A stretch of DNA of 64,000 nt, taken from NCBI RefSeq assembly GCF_001659605.2, contig NC_035165.2, positions 15,362,419-15,426,418 on the forward strand, written 5' to 3'. The DNA comes from Manihot esculenta (lineage: Eukaryota; Streptophyta; Magnoliopsida; Malpighiales; Euphorbiaceae). Shown here piece by piece: positions 47,011 to 58,537 of this stretch (the stretch's first letter is position 1; each line of letters starts with the position of its first letter). Both the position numbers and the translations under genes were made by a program. The notes under the pieces are model-generated. The model did no database searches and was not told the DNA's origin. It saw only the letters and a list, made by a program, of their open reading frames with translations.

Positions 47011-48177
47011 TTACTGTTTAGTCCCTGCATATTGTTATTATTTATAAGTCAGTTCTTATATTTTTTATAAATCTATTAAAACGTCCTTATATTTTGCCTC
47101 CATCAGCAAAATAGTCATTTCGTCCTCTTTAAGGAGAGAAAATATTTTTAAAACTCAATTTTACCCTTACTTTAAGGTAAGGAGAAGAAGATCATTGGTA
47201 TTGCTTTTGTTCATGGTAGACATCATTGGTGGGAAGAGAGACGACATTGCTATCAATGGCGAAGAGAAGGTGTATCTGAGGGACATTGCTGGTGATGCTC
47301 TGATGTCTGAGGGAGATCACTACTGCAATTGATGGCTGACGGCTGTTGAGGAAGGAGTAGGCTACGAACGAAGAAGGCAATCAGGGCTCTCGGTGGGAGG
47401 TGAGTAGCGAGCGGCTGGAGCAAGAGATGAAAAAAATGAACGGGAAATGAGACGCGCATTTCCACCCCTCCCCCGTCTCTCCTTCTGGTCTTCATTGCTG
47501 CATCTGCTGATCTATTCCTTCTATCGTTTGGTGCTGCTCCTCTTTGCTGGTCCTCATCCTTAATCACGCTGCTGCTGCTAACGGAGAAGGCAATCAAGGC
47601 TTCGGTGGGAGATGAGCAGCGAGCGGCTAAAGGAGGAGATGGAAAAAATGAATGGGAATTGATATGCGCATTCCCGCCTCTCCTTCTAGTATAGACACGC
47701 GCCTCTTGCTAATCATCCCTCTACTCTTCACGCTGTCAACGTTGTTGTTGCGTTCGTTAGTCTTGGTTACTTCTTCTTTCTCCTCCTCCGCTCCTTCTAG
47801 TCCTCATTGATGCATCCGCTGGTCTATTCCTTCTACCGTCCGGTGCTGCTCCTTGTCACTAGTACTTGTTCTTAATCACGCCGCTGCTACTCCTCGCTTC
47901 TACGTCCTTAGTCACTACAGTTTTGAATAGACAGGTGGATAAGAGCAACATCGGTGACAATTTAGTTAAAGAAGAAAAATAATCAAAGAAAAAGAAGAAG
48001 AATAAAAAAAACGAGATAATTTGATCTTTTGATATATTTTTAATGGCAAAAACAGATGAAATTGAACGAAATGACTGTTTCGTTGATAAAGATAAAATAT
48101 AAGTATGTTCTAATAAATTTCTGAAAATATAAAAACTAACTTATAAATAGTGACAATATTTCGAAATTAAATAGTAA
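47011..48177. mobile_element. Non-autonomous MULE-like element with about 110-bp terminal inverted repeats
   Basis: The left end (47011-47122, starting TTACTGTTTAGTCC) pairs with the right end (48177-48065 reverse-complemented, starting TTACTATTTAATTT) over about 110 bp at roughly 75-80 percent. The end of each is a shared AGTCATTTCGT box. The GC-richer interior has no transposase but carries an internal tandem duplication. Long imperfect terminal repeats suit Mutator-like elements, which usually give 9-bp duplications. I could not find a clean one, so the class is tentative. Confidence 0.6.
47361..47890. repeat. Imperfect tandem duplication inside the MULE-like element
   Basis: The segment at about 47361-47580 (GAAGGCAATCAGGG ... 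ATCACGCTGCTGCTG) recurs in pieces at about 47586-47690 and 47790-47890, with scattered substitutions. It is richer in GC than its surroundings. Confidence 0.65.
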
Positions 48178-50899
48178 TTATTTTATTTATAATTTTTTAT
48201 TTTTACGTGCATCTTAAAAATATAATACTTTTATATAATAATAATAATAAAAAAATATTTGTCGCTATTTTAACAAGGGTTGCATCAATATATTTTTTAC
48301 TAACGAGAAATTTCAGTCCATTATTAAATTTTTTTAAATGCTAATAAAAAATTATGAAAATATATCCACAAAGTGAATTTTAACTGAGGATGGATATAAA
48401 AATAAAACAGAAATATTAGTAAATATATGATCACATACTGCTTAGGAAGAAAAATGACTTTTTAAGTTTTATTTTATGAAAGAGGTAATAATACTCCTTT
48501 GTCCAATAATGATAAGCTTAATGTCCATTTTATCATCCATCTCAAATGATGAATTTTTCTTCTTTTCTTGTTAATTACACATTTCTCTATAAAACTTGAG
48601 TCCATTTTAAGTAATAAATTAATTATTTAATTTCTGTAATATAATAAAATTTATTAATTGATATTTTAATTTGAACTATTATTAAAATATTTTTAATATT
48701 TTAAAAATTTTAAAAATTTTATTAATATTATATTAATTTTATTAATAAATATTTTAAATATTTCCTTAACCAAACAATTTAACCTTTTTTCGGCACATTA
48801 TATATATTATTTTGATAAAGCTCAAAATTTTGGACATTAACCATTTACATCAATTATCTCAACTTTAATATTAAAAAATAAGAGATTTTTTTTATTTACT
48901 ATTTTACTAAAAACTCTAAGAATTTGATTAAAGTCTATAGCTCCTTTTACTAATATGTTTAGTGAAATACAGATTTTGGAAAAATACGATATGTTAAAAT
49001 AAATAATCAATTTGATTTTACTACTATAGATTTTTTATAAAAATTATAATTAAAAATTTTAAAATTTTTTATTTGTTTACCTAAATAAAAATAAAATTTA
49101 ATTTTCTTTTATTGGGATAAATTATTAAACTTATTAACAATGGTCAAATTCACACTTTCATAATCAATTTTCAAGAATCAAATTAAATTGTTCTTAATTT
49201 TTAAAATAAAATTTTAATATTTTTATTACATTTTAATTGAATAACTTTTTATTATTTAATTTTAAATAACAACATTTTAGCGTGAAGTGCTTATTAAAAT
49301 CGACGTACTTACCTAAATGAAATGAATTTCTAAAGGTTAAAAATGTAAGTTTAGTAGGTCAATCTATGAATATTGAAAGTTTAAAAACTAAATTGAAACA
49401 TGTGGAAAAATTTAGTAGGTTAAAGTGTGAATATGAAAAATTTAAAAGTAAATTCCCAGTTTGGCCTCCATCTTTTTCTATTTTTTCACCTAAACCTACC
49501 ATGTGTCACCTAGCTATACATGAAGACATGACTAAGCATGAAAGAAAATGGTTGTCTTCCATTTGCTCCATGCTTGCCATACCTACACCAAAAAGAAAAG
49601 ACAAAGTGAGTTTCCTTCTTATCTTTCATCTCCACCGTATTTCTCCATAAAGACAAAACCTTCATCCATGAAAAATCTATTCTTAAGTGTACTAACCAGC
49701 AAAGAAACCATAGAGAAGGAGGAAAGAATGAGAGAAGTTTAGGTGCTTAAGTGGTAAGTGATAGAAATTGAAAATTAGGTTAGACAAACATTGTCTTTAA
49801 TGTTTTCAATCAATTATATGTTGTTAAATGAATTAAAACTCCTATTTTTTTATTCTTTGTAAAGAACAAACTCAAAAGGAGGAAGGTGCATCAAAGGGGA
49901 AAGGCAAGGAAAAAGAGTAACTAAGGTGTAGCTAAAAATTTTGAAAAGAAAGAATTGTGCAAAAGGTTTGGTGTTTGTATAAAGTTATGTTTTTTCTTTG
50001 ATTTTCTCATGAATATGTAAGATTAGGGATTGGTTTTGATTGCTGGAAATGTTCTCTTGATTGTATGGATTTGTCACATGAATGTTGAAATGATGATTGG
50101 AAGGCTTAAAGTACATAGATACAACATGGAAACTAAAAACACAAAACTGGCAGAATAGGTTTTAACAGGACAGCATGTGTTGGAAGTCTCATAACTTATT
50201 GTGTAATAATTGAAATTAAGTCTAACATGTACCAAATGAAAGCTAAGACAAAAAGCTAAAACTTTTCTGAAGTGATCAAATTCTGAATTTGTAGCTAATT
50301 AAATGCAAATTACTAGTGAACCTAAACTAGTCACAGGGAATTATGCATTCGAAATAGTCTGTATCACTTAGACATTAACTAATGATTTACTCAATGAAAT
50401 GAATTAATGTTAGTGCCAAATGAACCCTGAGAAGTATACCTAAAACTTTGTACAAGAAAGTTAAGCTTGATCTGTATGCAAATATATGCATATGATATGT
50501 TTTATTAGATTAAAAACAGATACCAAAACTGTACTGGTTAGAACTTGATTGGGCAGCTTGCAAAGAAAAATTCATAACTTAAGTTAGAAAGGTCAGAATT
50601 AGATGCAATATATATTCTTAGAAAGCTAAGACATAAATACACAAAGTTCATGAAGAAAAGTGAGTTTAATTATGTCCATAAGATACTTAGAAATGTGACA
50701 CAATTTCAGGTAGAAATAAACCTAAATCTAAATGTTGACCTAAAAGGGCTTGACATGTTAGCTTTGTGGCCAAATTACGCATGTGCTAGCTTGACATGTC
50801 TACTTTATGCACGTGCTAGCTTAATAGACTAAAACTTTACACACATTTTCTTGATGAAATAGTAACATATTCATGATTGAATATTATGTTCATGAGTGA
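48178..50899. other. AT-rich intergenic region
   Basis: 48178-49340 is extremely AT-rich. From about 49366 the composition changes, and the sequence may belong to the LTR that ends at 52038, but no start terminus could be fixed. Confidence 0.4.
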
Positions 50900-52038
50900 A
50901 TATGGTCTGTTACACACATATGTATGCTCTTAAGGACTCTTTTTATCGACATGCTTACTTATGAATAAATAGTTCGACATACTTGCTTATTTCAACATGT
51001 TAAGCGTCTAAATGAATAATTTTAGTACCAATAAATAATTAACAAGTAAATATGCATTCTTGACCCTAGTAAACCTCGGTGGGAGTCATAAATAGAATAA
51101 GGGTATGGCATGCCATATACAGTTTAGCAGTACTTCACCCTAATGGGCTACATGATATGATATCTTCGACACACTATGTGTTATATAGTTTCTCGATTTT
51201 TGAGCCATACAAGTACAGCATTCGGCCCCTAGACCATACAGTTTGACACTTTGTGCTATACAAATATAGTTTTCCTTTATCTAGCTAGTTGATCCTGTGA
51301 AGAGTTTATAGGGGTTAAGATTTAATTATATGACTTGTTAATACCTTACAAGCATGCATACAAGATGGTTACCAAATATGAATGATCTTATAGTTATAAA
51401 ATTGCATGACTTAGTTTGTCCACTTTACACCCACTGACACATAAAATTTTCACTCGTTTATATAAAATGATTTTGTTGTAACTATCATGAGTATTCCTAT
51501 TTATACTTGAATGATATATACATTATTATTTACCCACTGAGCATAAGCTCAGCGCATTGGACTTTTCCATGCGCAGGTAATAGATAAAGGAAGCAACAGT
51601 CAAGAGGTCTGGTTTTGCATCAGCACGGAGACATCATCATAACCAATTATTCACAACTTTTGTACAAGAAGTTGTTTATGTTTGGCATGTACATTAGTAG
51701 TCTACCAAGAGTCTGTAAATGAGTATTGAAAATAGTACGAATATAAACAAATGTGTTTACTATTTTAAGTTATTATGTTCTATTTATAGATTTAATAATG
51801 TGGAATGAGCAAATATTGAGATTTTATGACTATTTTCCATAGGGATAATTGCTGATAAGCAGGAGAAACTCTTGTAATTTCTCCATTTAAAATTATTTTG
51901 TGAATAAACATGCATTTAAACAAATTAAGAACAATTTATAATGTAAAAGCTAACTTAAGTCCACATGTATAATTGCATATAGTATAGTATGTGACATCCT
52001 TTACTGAGCTATTTTATAGACGGGTAAGGGGTGTTGCA
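50900..52038 (+). mobile_element. End of a different LTR (solo LTR or remnant), start not determined
   Basis: The terminus GACGGGTAAGGGGTGTTGCA at 52038 and the upstream TGTGACATCC box resemble the 3' ends of plant Ty3-type LTRs. At 51530-51580 there is a 'cccactgagcataagctcag' segment laid out like the 'gctcactgggctctagtagc' segment of the chromovirus LTRs. Nothing after it is a clear primer site. Recognition is by general resemblance only. Confidence 0.35.
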
Positions 52039-52329
52039 CAGTGGATATTAATTCTACTCAACCAATGGACCTCCATAGCCAAGCATCAGCAAATTGAGAT
52101 GTATTTTGAAAAATTAAAGCTATTTGAACATATATTAGTCTTCTTGAAATTTTTTGATGTGCAACTATTTTGGATATATACTGGTCATTTCAAATATGTA
52201 GATATTGTAAAACTATTTGGACAACTTTAGAGAATTTAGATAGGTTTTTTTAGATATATTTTGTAATATAATAGATAAAATTTTGTTTACAATGTAATGG
52301 ACTTGATCAGTAGAATGATAAGATTGATG

Positions 52330-52334
52330 TTATT
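52330..52334. repeat. Target-site duplication (left) of element C, TTATT
   Basis: Matches TTATT at 60667-60671 directly after the right LTR. The base pair that follows is TG. Confidence 0.7.
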
Positions 52335-53344
52335 TGTGCATGAGGAAGCTGAGTTCTGCCATTCTGGAAGAACTCAGGTTCGGCAGCCGAAGCCATGTTC
52401 GGCCGCCGAACCTGCCTGTGGAGGCAAGCCTTTGGCTGCCGAACCCTGCCCTCGAAAGTTGGACTTTCGGCTCTGAAGGGGAGTTTCAGCCGCCGAAGGT
52501 GCCGCCGAACATGTATGAGATTCGGCTCTGGAGGGACTTTCGGCTGCCGAACCTGCTGCCGAAAGTGCCCTGTCCAGCTTTCCTTTGCATGATTTCTATG
52601 ATGTTTTAGGGGGTTTTTGTGGAGTTGTTTAGAGTCTTGTTAGAGTGTGTTTGGTCCCTCATTTGAGTCCACCTGTGTAGGATCAGACTCGAGGAGGCCA
52701 GCAGTGTTAGCCGTTGCAGAGTTAGTCCAGCGTCTGCCAGAGGTGAGTAGAACTAACTCAAATGTTTTAAGCATGTTCACGCATCATGAATACCATGTAT
52801 ATGTATTAGGCTGTTGCATTAGATTTCATGAAGATGTTGCATTGCATAATTATCCGTTGATGTGGATGGACCAAGGCGACCCCAATAGCCCTAGATATGA
52901 TATGTTAATGAAGTCCTGAGGAGCCCCACCGAGGGCCGGACACTAATGAAGTCCTAAGGAGCCCCTTCGAGGGCCGAGCACCATGATATGTTATAGAAGT
53001 CCTGAGGAGCTCCTTCGAGGGCTGGGCACAAATAGAGGGAGTTTTGGAGGTCATGTCCATCCGTGATGTGAAATGTTTGTGATGTGACGCATTCCATAAA
53101 AGCATGTTTTATTATAATGTTTATTGTTCTGCTCACTGGGCTTTTTAGCTCACCCTTCTCCCCTAATCCCAGGCTTGCAGGTCAGAGGTAGTACAGGAAG
53201 ACGTCAAGGTTAAAGGTTATGGCTTTGTAATAGATTAGCAGTGGACATATAATGTAAATTGAGGTAAAGTAATGTAAGGTAGAGTTATGTTGTAAGAATG
53301 ATATAATGTAAGGACTTGAGGATTAGTTGTGTGCTTGGCCCTAA
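52335..53344 (+). repeat. Element C 5' LTR, first part (lacks the first about 802 bp)
   Basis: Matches the right LTR from 59340 (TGTGCATGAGGAAGC) onward with few differences. It carries palindromes at about 52380-52560 and a three-unit tandem repeat at 52910-53029. It ends with CCTAA, the target of the solo LTR. Confidence 0.88.
52910..53029. repeat. LTR C tandem repeat (left copy)
   Basis: Three units starting GAAGTCCTGAGGAGC with CGAGGGCCGGGCAC inside. The same array is at 59923-60042 in the right LTR. Confidence 0.88.
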
Positions 53345-55789
53345 TGTAACAGCCCGGAAACCGGTACCCCTCTGTAACGGCCCGAACCATCACCGGCGCT
53401 AGGATCCAGATCGGCTTAAGGCCGCCGGGACCCGTAGCAAGCCAAACATACCTCCTATCACCTGGTCAAATCCCATACATGATCAAAACGTTAACATAAA
53501 AATGGAAACATAGGATGTAAATACCGAGCTTGACCTGTATGCAACACAACTGAAAACATAAAGCAACCCCTTACTAGAGCCCTCAATAAAACTCTAGCTG
53601 GGTCAACAAAACATACATCAAGCTGGGATTACATCCAGGGAACCAGAACCTAACCTGTGCATGCATCAAACCACAAACACAAGACCTCCACTAGGGTCCC
53701 CATCCATTACCATAGCGTGGTAAACAACACATGCCACAAGATTAGTTCAACCAACTCAACATCTAAAACATTACATAACCATGCATCAACAGGGATTAAC
53801 CAATCTTTAGGGCCAAGCACACTCTAATCCATAAACATTAATTCTACTATCAGTTACATACATTATCTCAAATTACATTACATCAACTTATATTACATGT
53901 CCACTTCTAAAACTACTAAACTATAACATATGTATAAACTATTACATACACACATCACTTAGTTCTTATCCTGCTGACTCCTGAGCTCTGACTTAAACCT
54001 GCAAACCTGGGGTTAGGGGAGAGGGGTGAGCTAAAAAGCCCAATGAGTAGAAACATAGAAAACAGTTCATTAATTACATGCTCTTATGAAATGCGTCATA
54101 TCACAAAGAAATCACATACTGTATCTTGTCCGTCTCGGGGTTCATGCAAATGAATATTTCCCACGGACTGTTTTTACTCTCAAGGATCGGACATGACCTC
54201 AAAATTCCCTCTGTCGGTGCCCGGCTCCCCCAAAGGAGCTCACACAGGACTTTCACATACATGACGGGGTACCTAGTCCACAGAGAGCTCACAGTGACTT
54301 TCCTATATGTACTTGTCCGGCTCTCAGAGGACTTACCCAAGACTCCATGACAGAAATGGGCTATTGAAGTCGCCTTGGTCCAAACCTCCTGAATCAACAT
54401 CAAATAATGCAATGCGCCATATTTGTGAAACTAGTGCAATCAATCCTACATCATATAAACATGATGCATGAGCATGCTTTAGGCATTTGATTTCATAAAA
54501 TACAGATTTAGTTTAGTTCTACTCACCTCCTGGCAGACGCTGACTGACTCTGCAACTGCTAGCACTACTGGCCTCCTCGGTCCCTCGGGTCCGATCCTAC
54601 ACAGGTGGGCTCGAATGAGGTGCCAAACATACTCTAAACAACTCCTAAACAACTGCCCAAAAACCCCCTAGAACATCACATAAACATGCATAGAAAACAC
54701 CCAAGAAACGGCTGGACAGGGCACTTTCGGCGGCACCTTCGGCGGCCGAAAGTCCCTTCCAGAGACGAAACTCGGGTAGGTTCGGCGGCCGAAACCCCTG
54801 GACAGAAACGAAACTCAGCCTTCGGGGGCACGTTCGGCAGCCGAAAGACTGCCTCCCATGCAGGTTCGGCGGCCGAAACTCCTTTCGGCGGCCGAACCTG
54901 GTCCCCTCTGGACGACAGGTCCGATTCTGCCAAGCCTAAAACCAAACTCAAATACACCCAAATTCTTACATACTCTCTCCCAAATCATGCATACTCACTC
55001 CCCCATGCATCAACTAGCTTAAACCTCAACAATACATCATATAAACATACATTGGCACAAAACCCACATAATCCTTAAACATGCATTTCTACCCAAACTC
55101 AACCATCAAACTCTATAAAACTTACTTAAAACTCATTAAAACATAAGGAAAAGCAGAGATCTACACTAACCTCTTGGAGATCGAGGGTTGGTGTGACCCG
55201 AACCTTGGAGATGTGGAGGAAACTAGCTCCGGGGTCTCCAAGCTCCAAATCCTTGATCCAAGCTTAAAACTCTTTAAAACCAAGAATAAAACTCATGAAA
55301 ACCATAGAAGATTGAAGGAAAACCTGAAATCGACCAAGGGAGGACATGAACACACCTGGGCACGAGAATGGGGAGAAACTCGCCCACTTTCGGTCTGAGA
55401 GCCTTTTATAGGCGGCCAGCTAAACCTCCTTCGGCGGCCTAACGTGCCTCCTAAACTCATGCATGTTCGGCGGCCGAACCTGACTTTCGGCGGCCGAACC
55501 TTGGCTCGTTCAAACAAGACTTTCGGAGGCCAAAAGCACTCCCGAAGCCTTTCCATGTTCGGCTGCCGAACTTCACTTTCGTCGGCCAAACCTGGGTTCT
55601 TCCTCCTTGGCCTTTTCATTTCAAAATTCAATTCTTTTTCATTAAAAACCATGAAATCAGTAAAAACCCTTTTAGAAAACACATTTTTATCCCTCTAGAA
55701 GCCTCTGGCATCTTCAGAAATTCCAGATTCCAACGGAGATTTCGCTGGAAGATAGGGATTCCGATGCCGGAATCTAGCCGGGTATTACA
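53345..55789 (-). mobile_element. Solo LTR (chromovirus family, antisense) inside element C's 5' LTR
   Basis: 2445 bp with TG...CA ends, flanked by CCTAA at 53340-53344 and 55790-55794. No internal domain is present, which fits loss by LTR-LTR recombination. It has TTCGGCNGCCGAA sites at about 54735-54895 and 55460-55500, and a TATA box (CTTTTATA) at 55403-55410. Oddly, its left end has two terminus-like starts in tandem, TGTAACAGCCCGG at 53345 and TGTAACGGCCCG at 53373. Confidence 0.93.
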
Positions 55790-56116
55790 CCTAATGTGTG
55801 GTTAATCCTTTCTTATACATGATCAGTATGTTATGTTTTTAATGATGTCATATGAAAAACCAGGCTTGACTTATGTAATGCTGACCATACCAGGGCATTT
55901 GATGAGGGCTCTGGTATGGGTTTTATGTTTCTAGTATGTTGTATGTTCAGGCCAAGCTTGGTATTGTAAATGTTTTAAAGTTTTTATGGAATGTTTGATC
56001 ATGTAGGGGATTATACCAGCTGTACAGGATGTATGTTAGGCTTGCTACGGGTCTCGACGGCCTTAAGCCGGTCTGGATCCTAGCGCCGGTAGCGGTCCGG
56101 TTTTCGGATCGTTACA
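55790..56116 (+). repeat. Element C 5' LTR, second part
   Basis: Continues the 5' LTR after the solo LTR and ends GGATCGTTACA next to the primer site. Aligns with 60344-60666. Confidence 0.9.
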
Positions 56117-56119
56117 GAT

Positions 56120-56131
56120 TGGTATCAGAGC
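56120..56131 (+). other. Primer-binding site of element C (initiator tRNA-Met)
   Basis: TGGTATCAGAGC starts three bases after the LTR terminus. Confidence 0.92.
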
Positions 56132-56383
56132 CCTAGGTTCATATGGTCGGACCTAGAGTGTGTTGGGCTCATAGAGGTCATAGAAGGGCAAGCACAATAG
56201 GAAAAATCATGTCCACTAGAATAGGATGTAGAGTCCTGTCTTGATTGATGATGTGAAATGCCATGATTTTATGCATGTGCATTAATGTTATGTAATGTAT
56301 GTGATGCAGATTCATGTGTTCCCACATGAACCGTATGATGCTAATGTTTTTATGATTGTGTGTTGTTCTTCAGAGGAGCTAGG

Positions 56384-58463
56384 ATGCGTGGCACTCATCG
56401 ATCTGTGGAATCGACTGGAGTTCCGTCTGAGAGGGAAGGTATGGACACCTTTCCCCCCGCTCTGCCAAGAGCACAGTCGTGTAGAGTCGGCAGATGGGGA
56501 ACATCAAGGGACTTTGGAAGGTCTTTTGATGTAAGCAGAGAAGGAATGGATCTAAGGAGAATGTCTGCAGATGCGAGAGAATTAGAAATGAATGTTCAGA
56601 GGAGAGATTGAGGCTTGGATGTGAGTATGTTTGAAGAAGGCATGGGGGAGTCTCAAGAAGACGCTCAGACTCAGGATTCCAGAATCTCAGGTTCAGGAGG
56701 AATTGATCCCTCCACTCTGAGTACAGCCGCCACAAGAAGTAAAAAGTGGGGCAGAACCCCTAGAAAGTCTAAGAAGAACAAGTTTTGGAATCGGTTGAAG
56801 TCCAGTCTGGGTTTTGGTAGTGGCTCAAGCTTTGGCTCAGGCAGTTCAAGATGCTTGAGATGTGGAAGGCCGCACAAGGGAGACTGTCTGATTGGGACGA
56901 CAACATGTTTTAGATGCGGTCAGGAGGGGCACATGGTTCGTGAGTGTCCTACTGCGCCCTGGATGGCACAGTCCCAGCAGACAACTTCAGGTGGAGTGGC
57001 TCAGCCAGCAGCTCCAGCCATGTTGTAGGTCAGTGGTCGAGGCAGAGGGAGAGGGTCAGCCTCTTCTTCCGCAGGTTCCCGTGGAGAAGGTCCGTCAGCT
57101 CTAGCTCGGATCTTCACCCAACCTCAGTAGGAGGCAAACACATCGAACACGGTTGTGCCAGGTACGCTCACTTTCGAATGTTCTGATGTGTATGTTTTTG
57201 TGAACCCTGGTATTTCTCTTTCTTTAGTTGCTCTAGGAGCCGTCGAGAGGTTGAATTGATAACTTCTGGGCTACAGTGTCCTCTTTGGGTCAGTGGACCC
57301 AAGTGTGATCCATCTGTGGCAGAGTCAGTCTGTCGGTCCAGTTCAATGTCAATTGAGAGTAGATGCCTTCCACCCGACCTTGAGGTCCTAGACTTGACTG
57401 TCTGGACGTCATTCTAGGGATGGATTGGTTTTTCTACTCGTGGTGCTACCTTGGGCCGTAGAGACAAGGTAGTCAGGTTTAGAGGACAGGATGGGTCAAA
57501 GGTAGTCTGTTGAGGGGACAGTGTAAGGATGCCTAGAGGTTTGATGTCAGCCTGTCAGGCTCGTAGGGTGCGTAGGAGGGGTTGTCAGAGGGTTTTAGCT
57601 CTTGTTTGAGAGTTTAGCAGTCAGGTCAGGGAACTAGCCTCAGTGTCAGTTGTCAGAGAGTTCTTAGATGTCTTCCCAGACGAGCTGTCAGGTTTACCAC
57701 CTGCTAGGGAGATAGAGTTTGGACATAGAAGTGATGTCAAGAATCAGGTTCATCTCTATTCTTCTCTACAGGATGTCACCTGCAGAGTTGTAGAAGTTGA
57801 AGGAGCAGTTGTAAGAGCTTGGTAGACAAGGGTTTTATCCGACCTAGTACCTCACCCTGGATTGCTCCAGTGTTGTTGTGGGAAAAGCAGGATGGATCCT
57901 TGAGACCCTGTGTCGACTTCGGGCAGTTGAACAAGGTCGCTACCAAGAACAGGTATTCCCTACCTGTTGAGGGTCAGAAAAGAAGGTAGAGAAGAAGGGA
58001 GAAGAGAAAGGATCAGAGTAGCGCAGTGGAAGCGTGTTGAGTTCAGGAGGAGCGTGGGGCATTGCGAAGGTGTCTCCTATGGAGGGGGTGATTCGTTATG
58101 GGTCGAAGGGTAAAGTAGCTCCAAGTTACATCGTACCCTTTGAAGTCCTGCAAAGGATTGGGGATGTATCTTATAAGCTAGATTTACCTGCTTCGATGGA
58201 GAAAATCCATTCAGATTTCCATGTTTCTGTGTTATGCAAGTTCGTGTCAGATCCAAGTAGGGTTCTTAAAGAACCAGAGGTGGAGATCTCAGGGGGCACC
58301 TAGGTTGAGCAGCTAGGAAGGATCATAGACACACAAGTCAGAAAGCTGAGGAACAGGGAAATCCCGATGGTGAGAGTCCTCTGGAATCACCACAATGTGA
58401 AAAGTGTACCTAGGTGACCCGGGAGTCCATACTCCAGCAGTATCTGTATCTCTTTTTGGAGAG
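56384..58463 (+). pseudogene. Element C gag-pol, degenerate, capsid and RT-to-integrase core deleted
   Basis: The start MRGTHRSVESTG is at 56384. A TGA ends the first frame at 56609-56611. The text then runs from GESQEDAQ straight to [17 protein letters not shown], so about 250 or more residues, including the Pro/Tyr stretch and the capsid, are missing compared with D. Zinc knuckles follow ([15 protein letters not shown], about 56907-56950), then a TAG at 57026-57028, a frameshifted protease (about 57180-57600) and the RT N-terminus ([13 protein letters not shown], about 57646). Near 57960 it jumps from NRYSLPV to the integrase C-terminal domain (SPMEGVIRYG, about 58070). RT palm, RNase H and the DDE core are absent. 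It is non-autonomous and dead. Confidence 0.9.
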
Positions 58464-58520
58464 GTTTTTAGGCTTTGCTTGCTTTTTTGTTTGTTGTTTG
58501 AACATTCGGGGACGAATGTT

Positions 58521-58537
58521 CTTAAAGGGGGGAAGAA
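58521..58537 (+). other. Polypurine tract of element C
   Basis: CTTAAAGGGGGGAAGAA directly before the 3' LTR. The upstream motif ACATTCGGGGACGAATGTT is shared by the sister elements and is itself palindromic. Confidence 0.9.
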
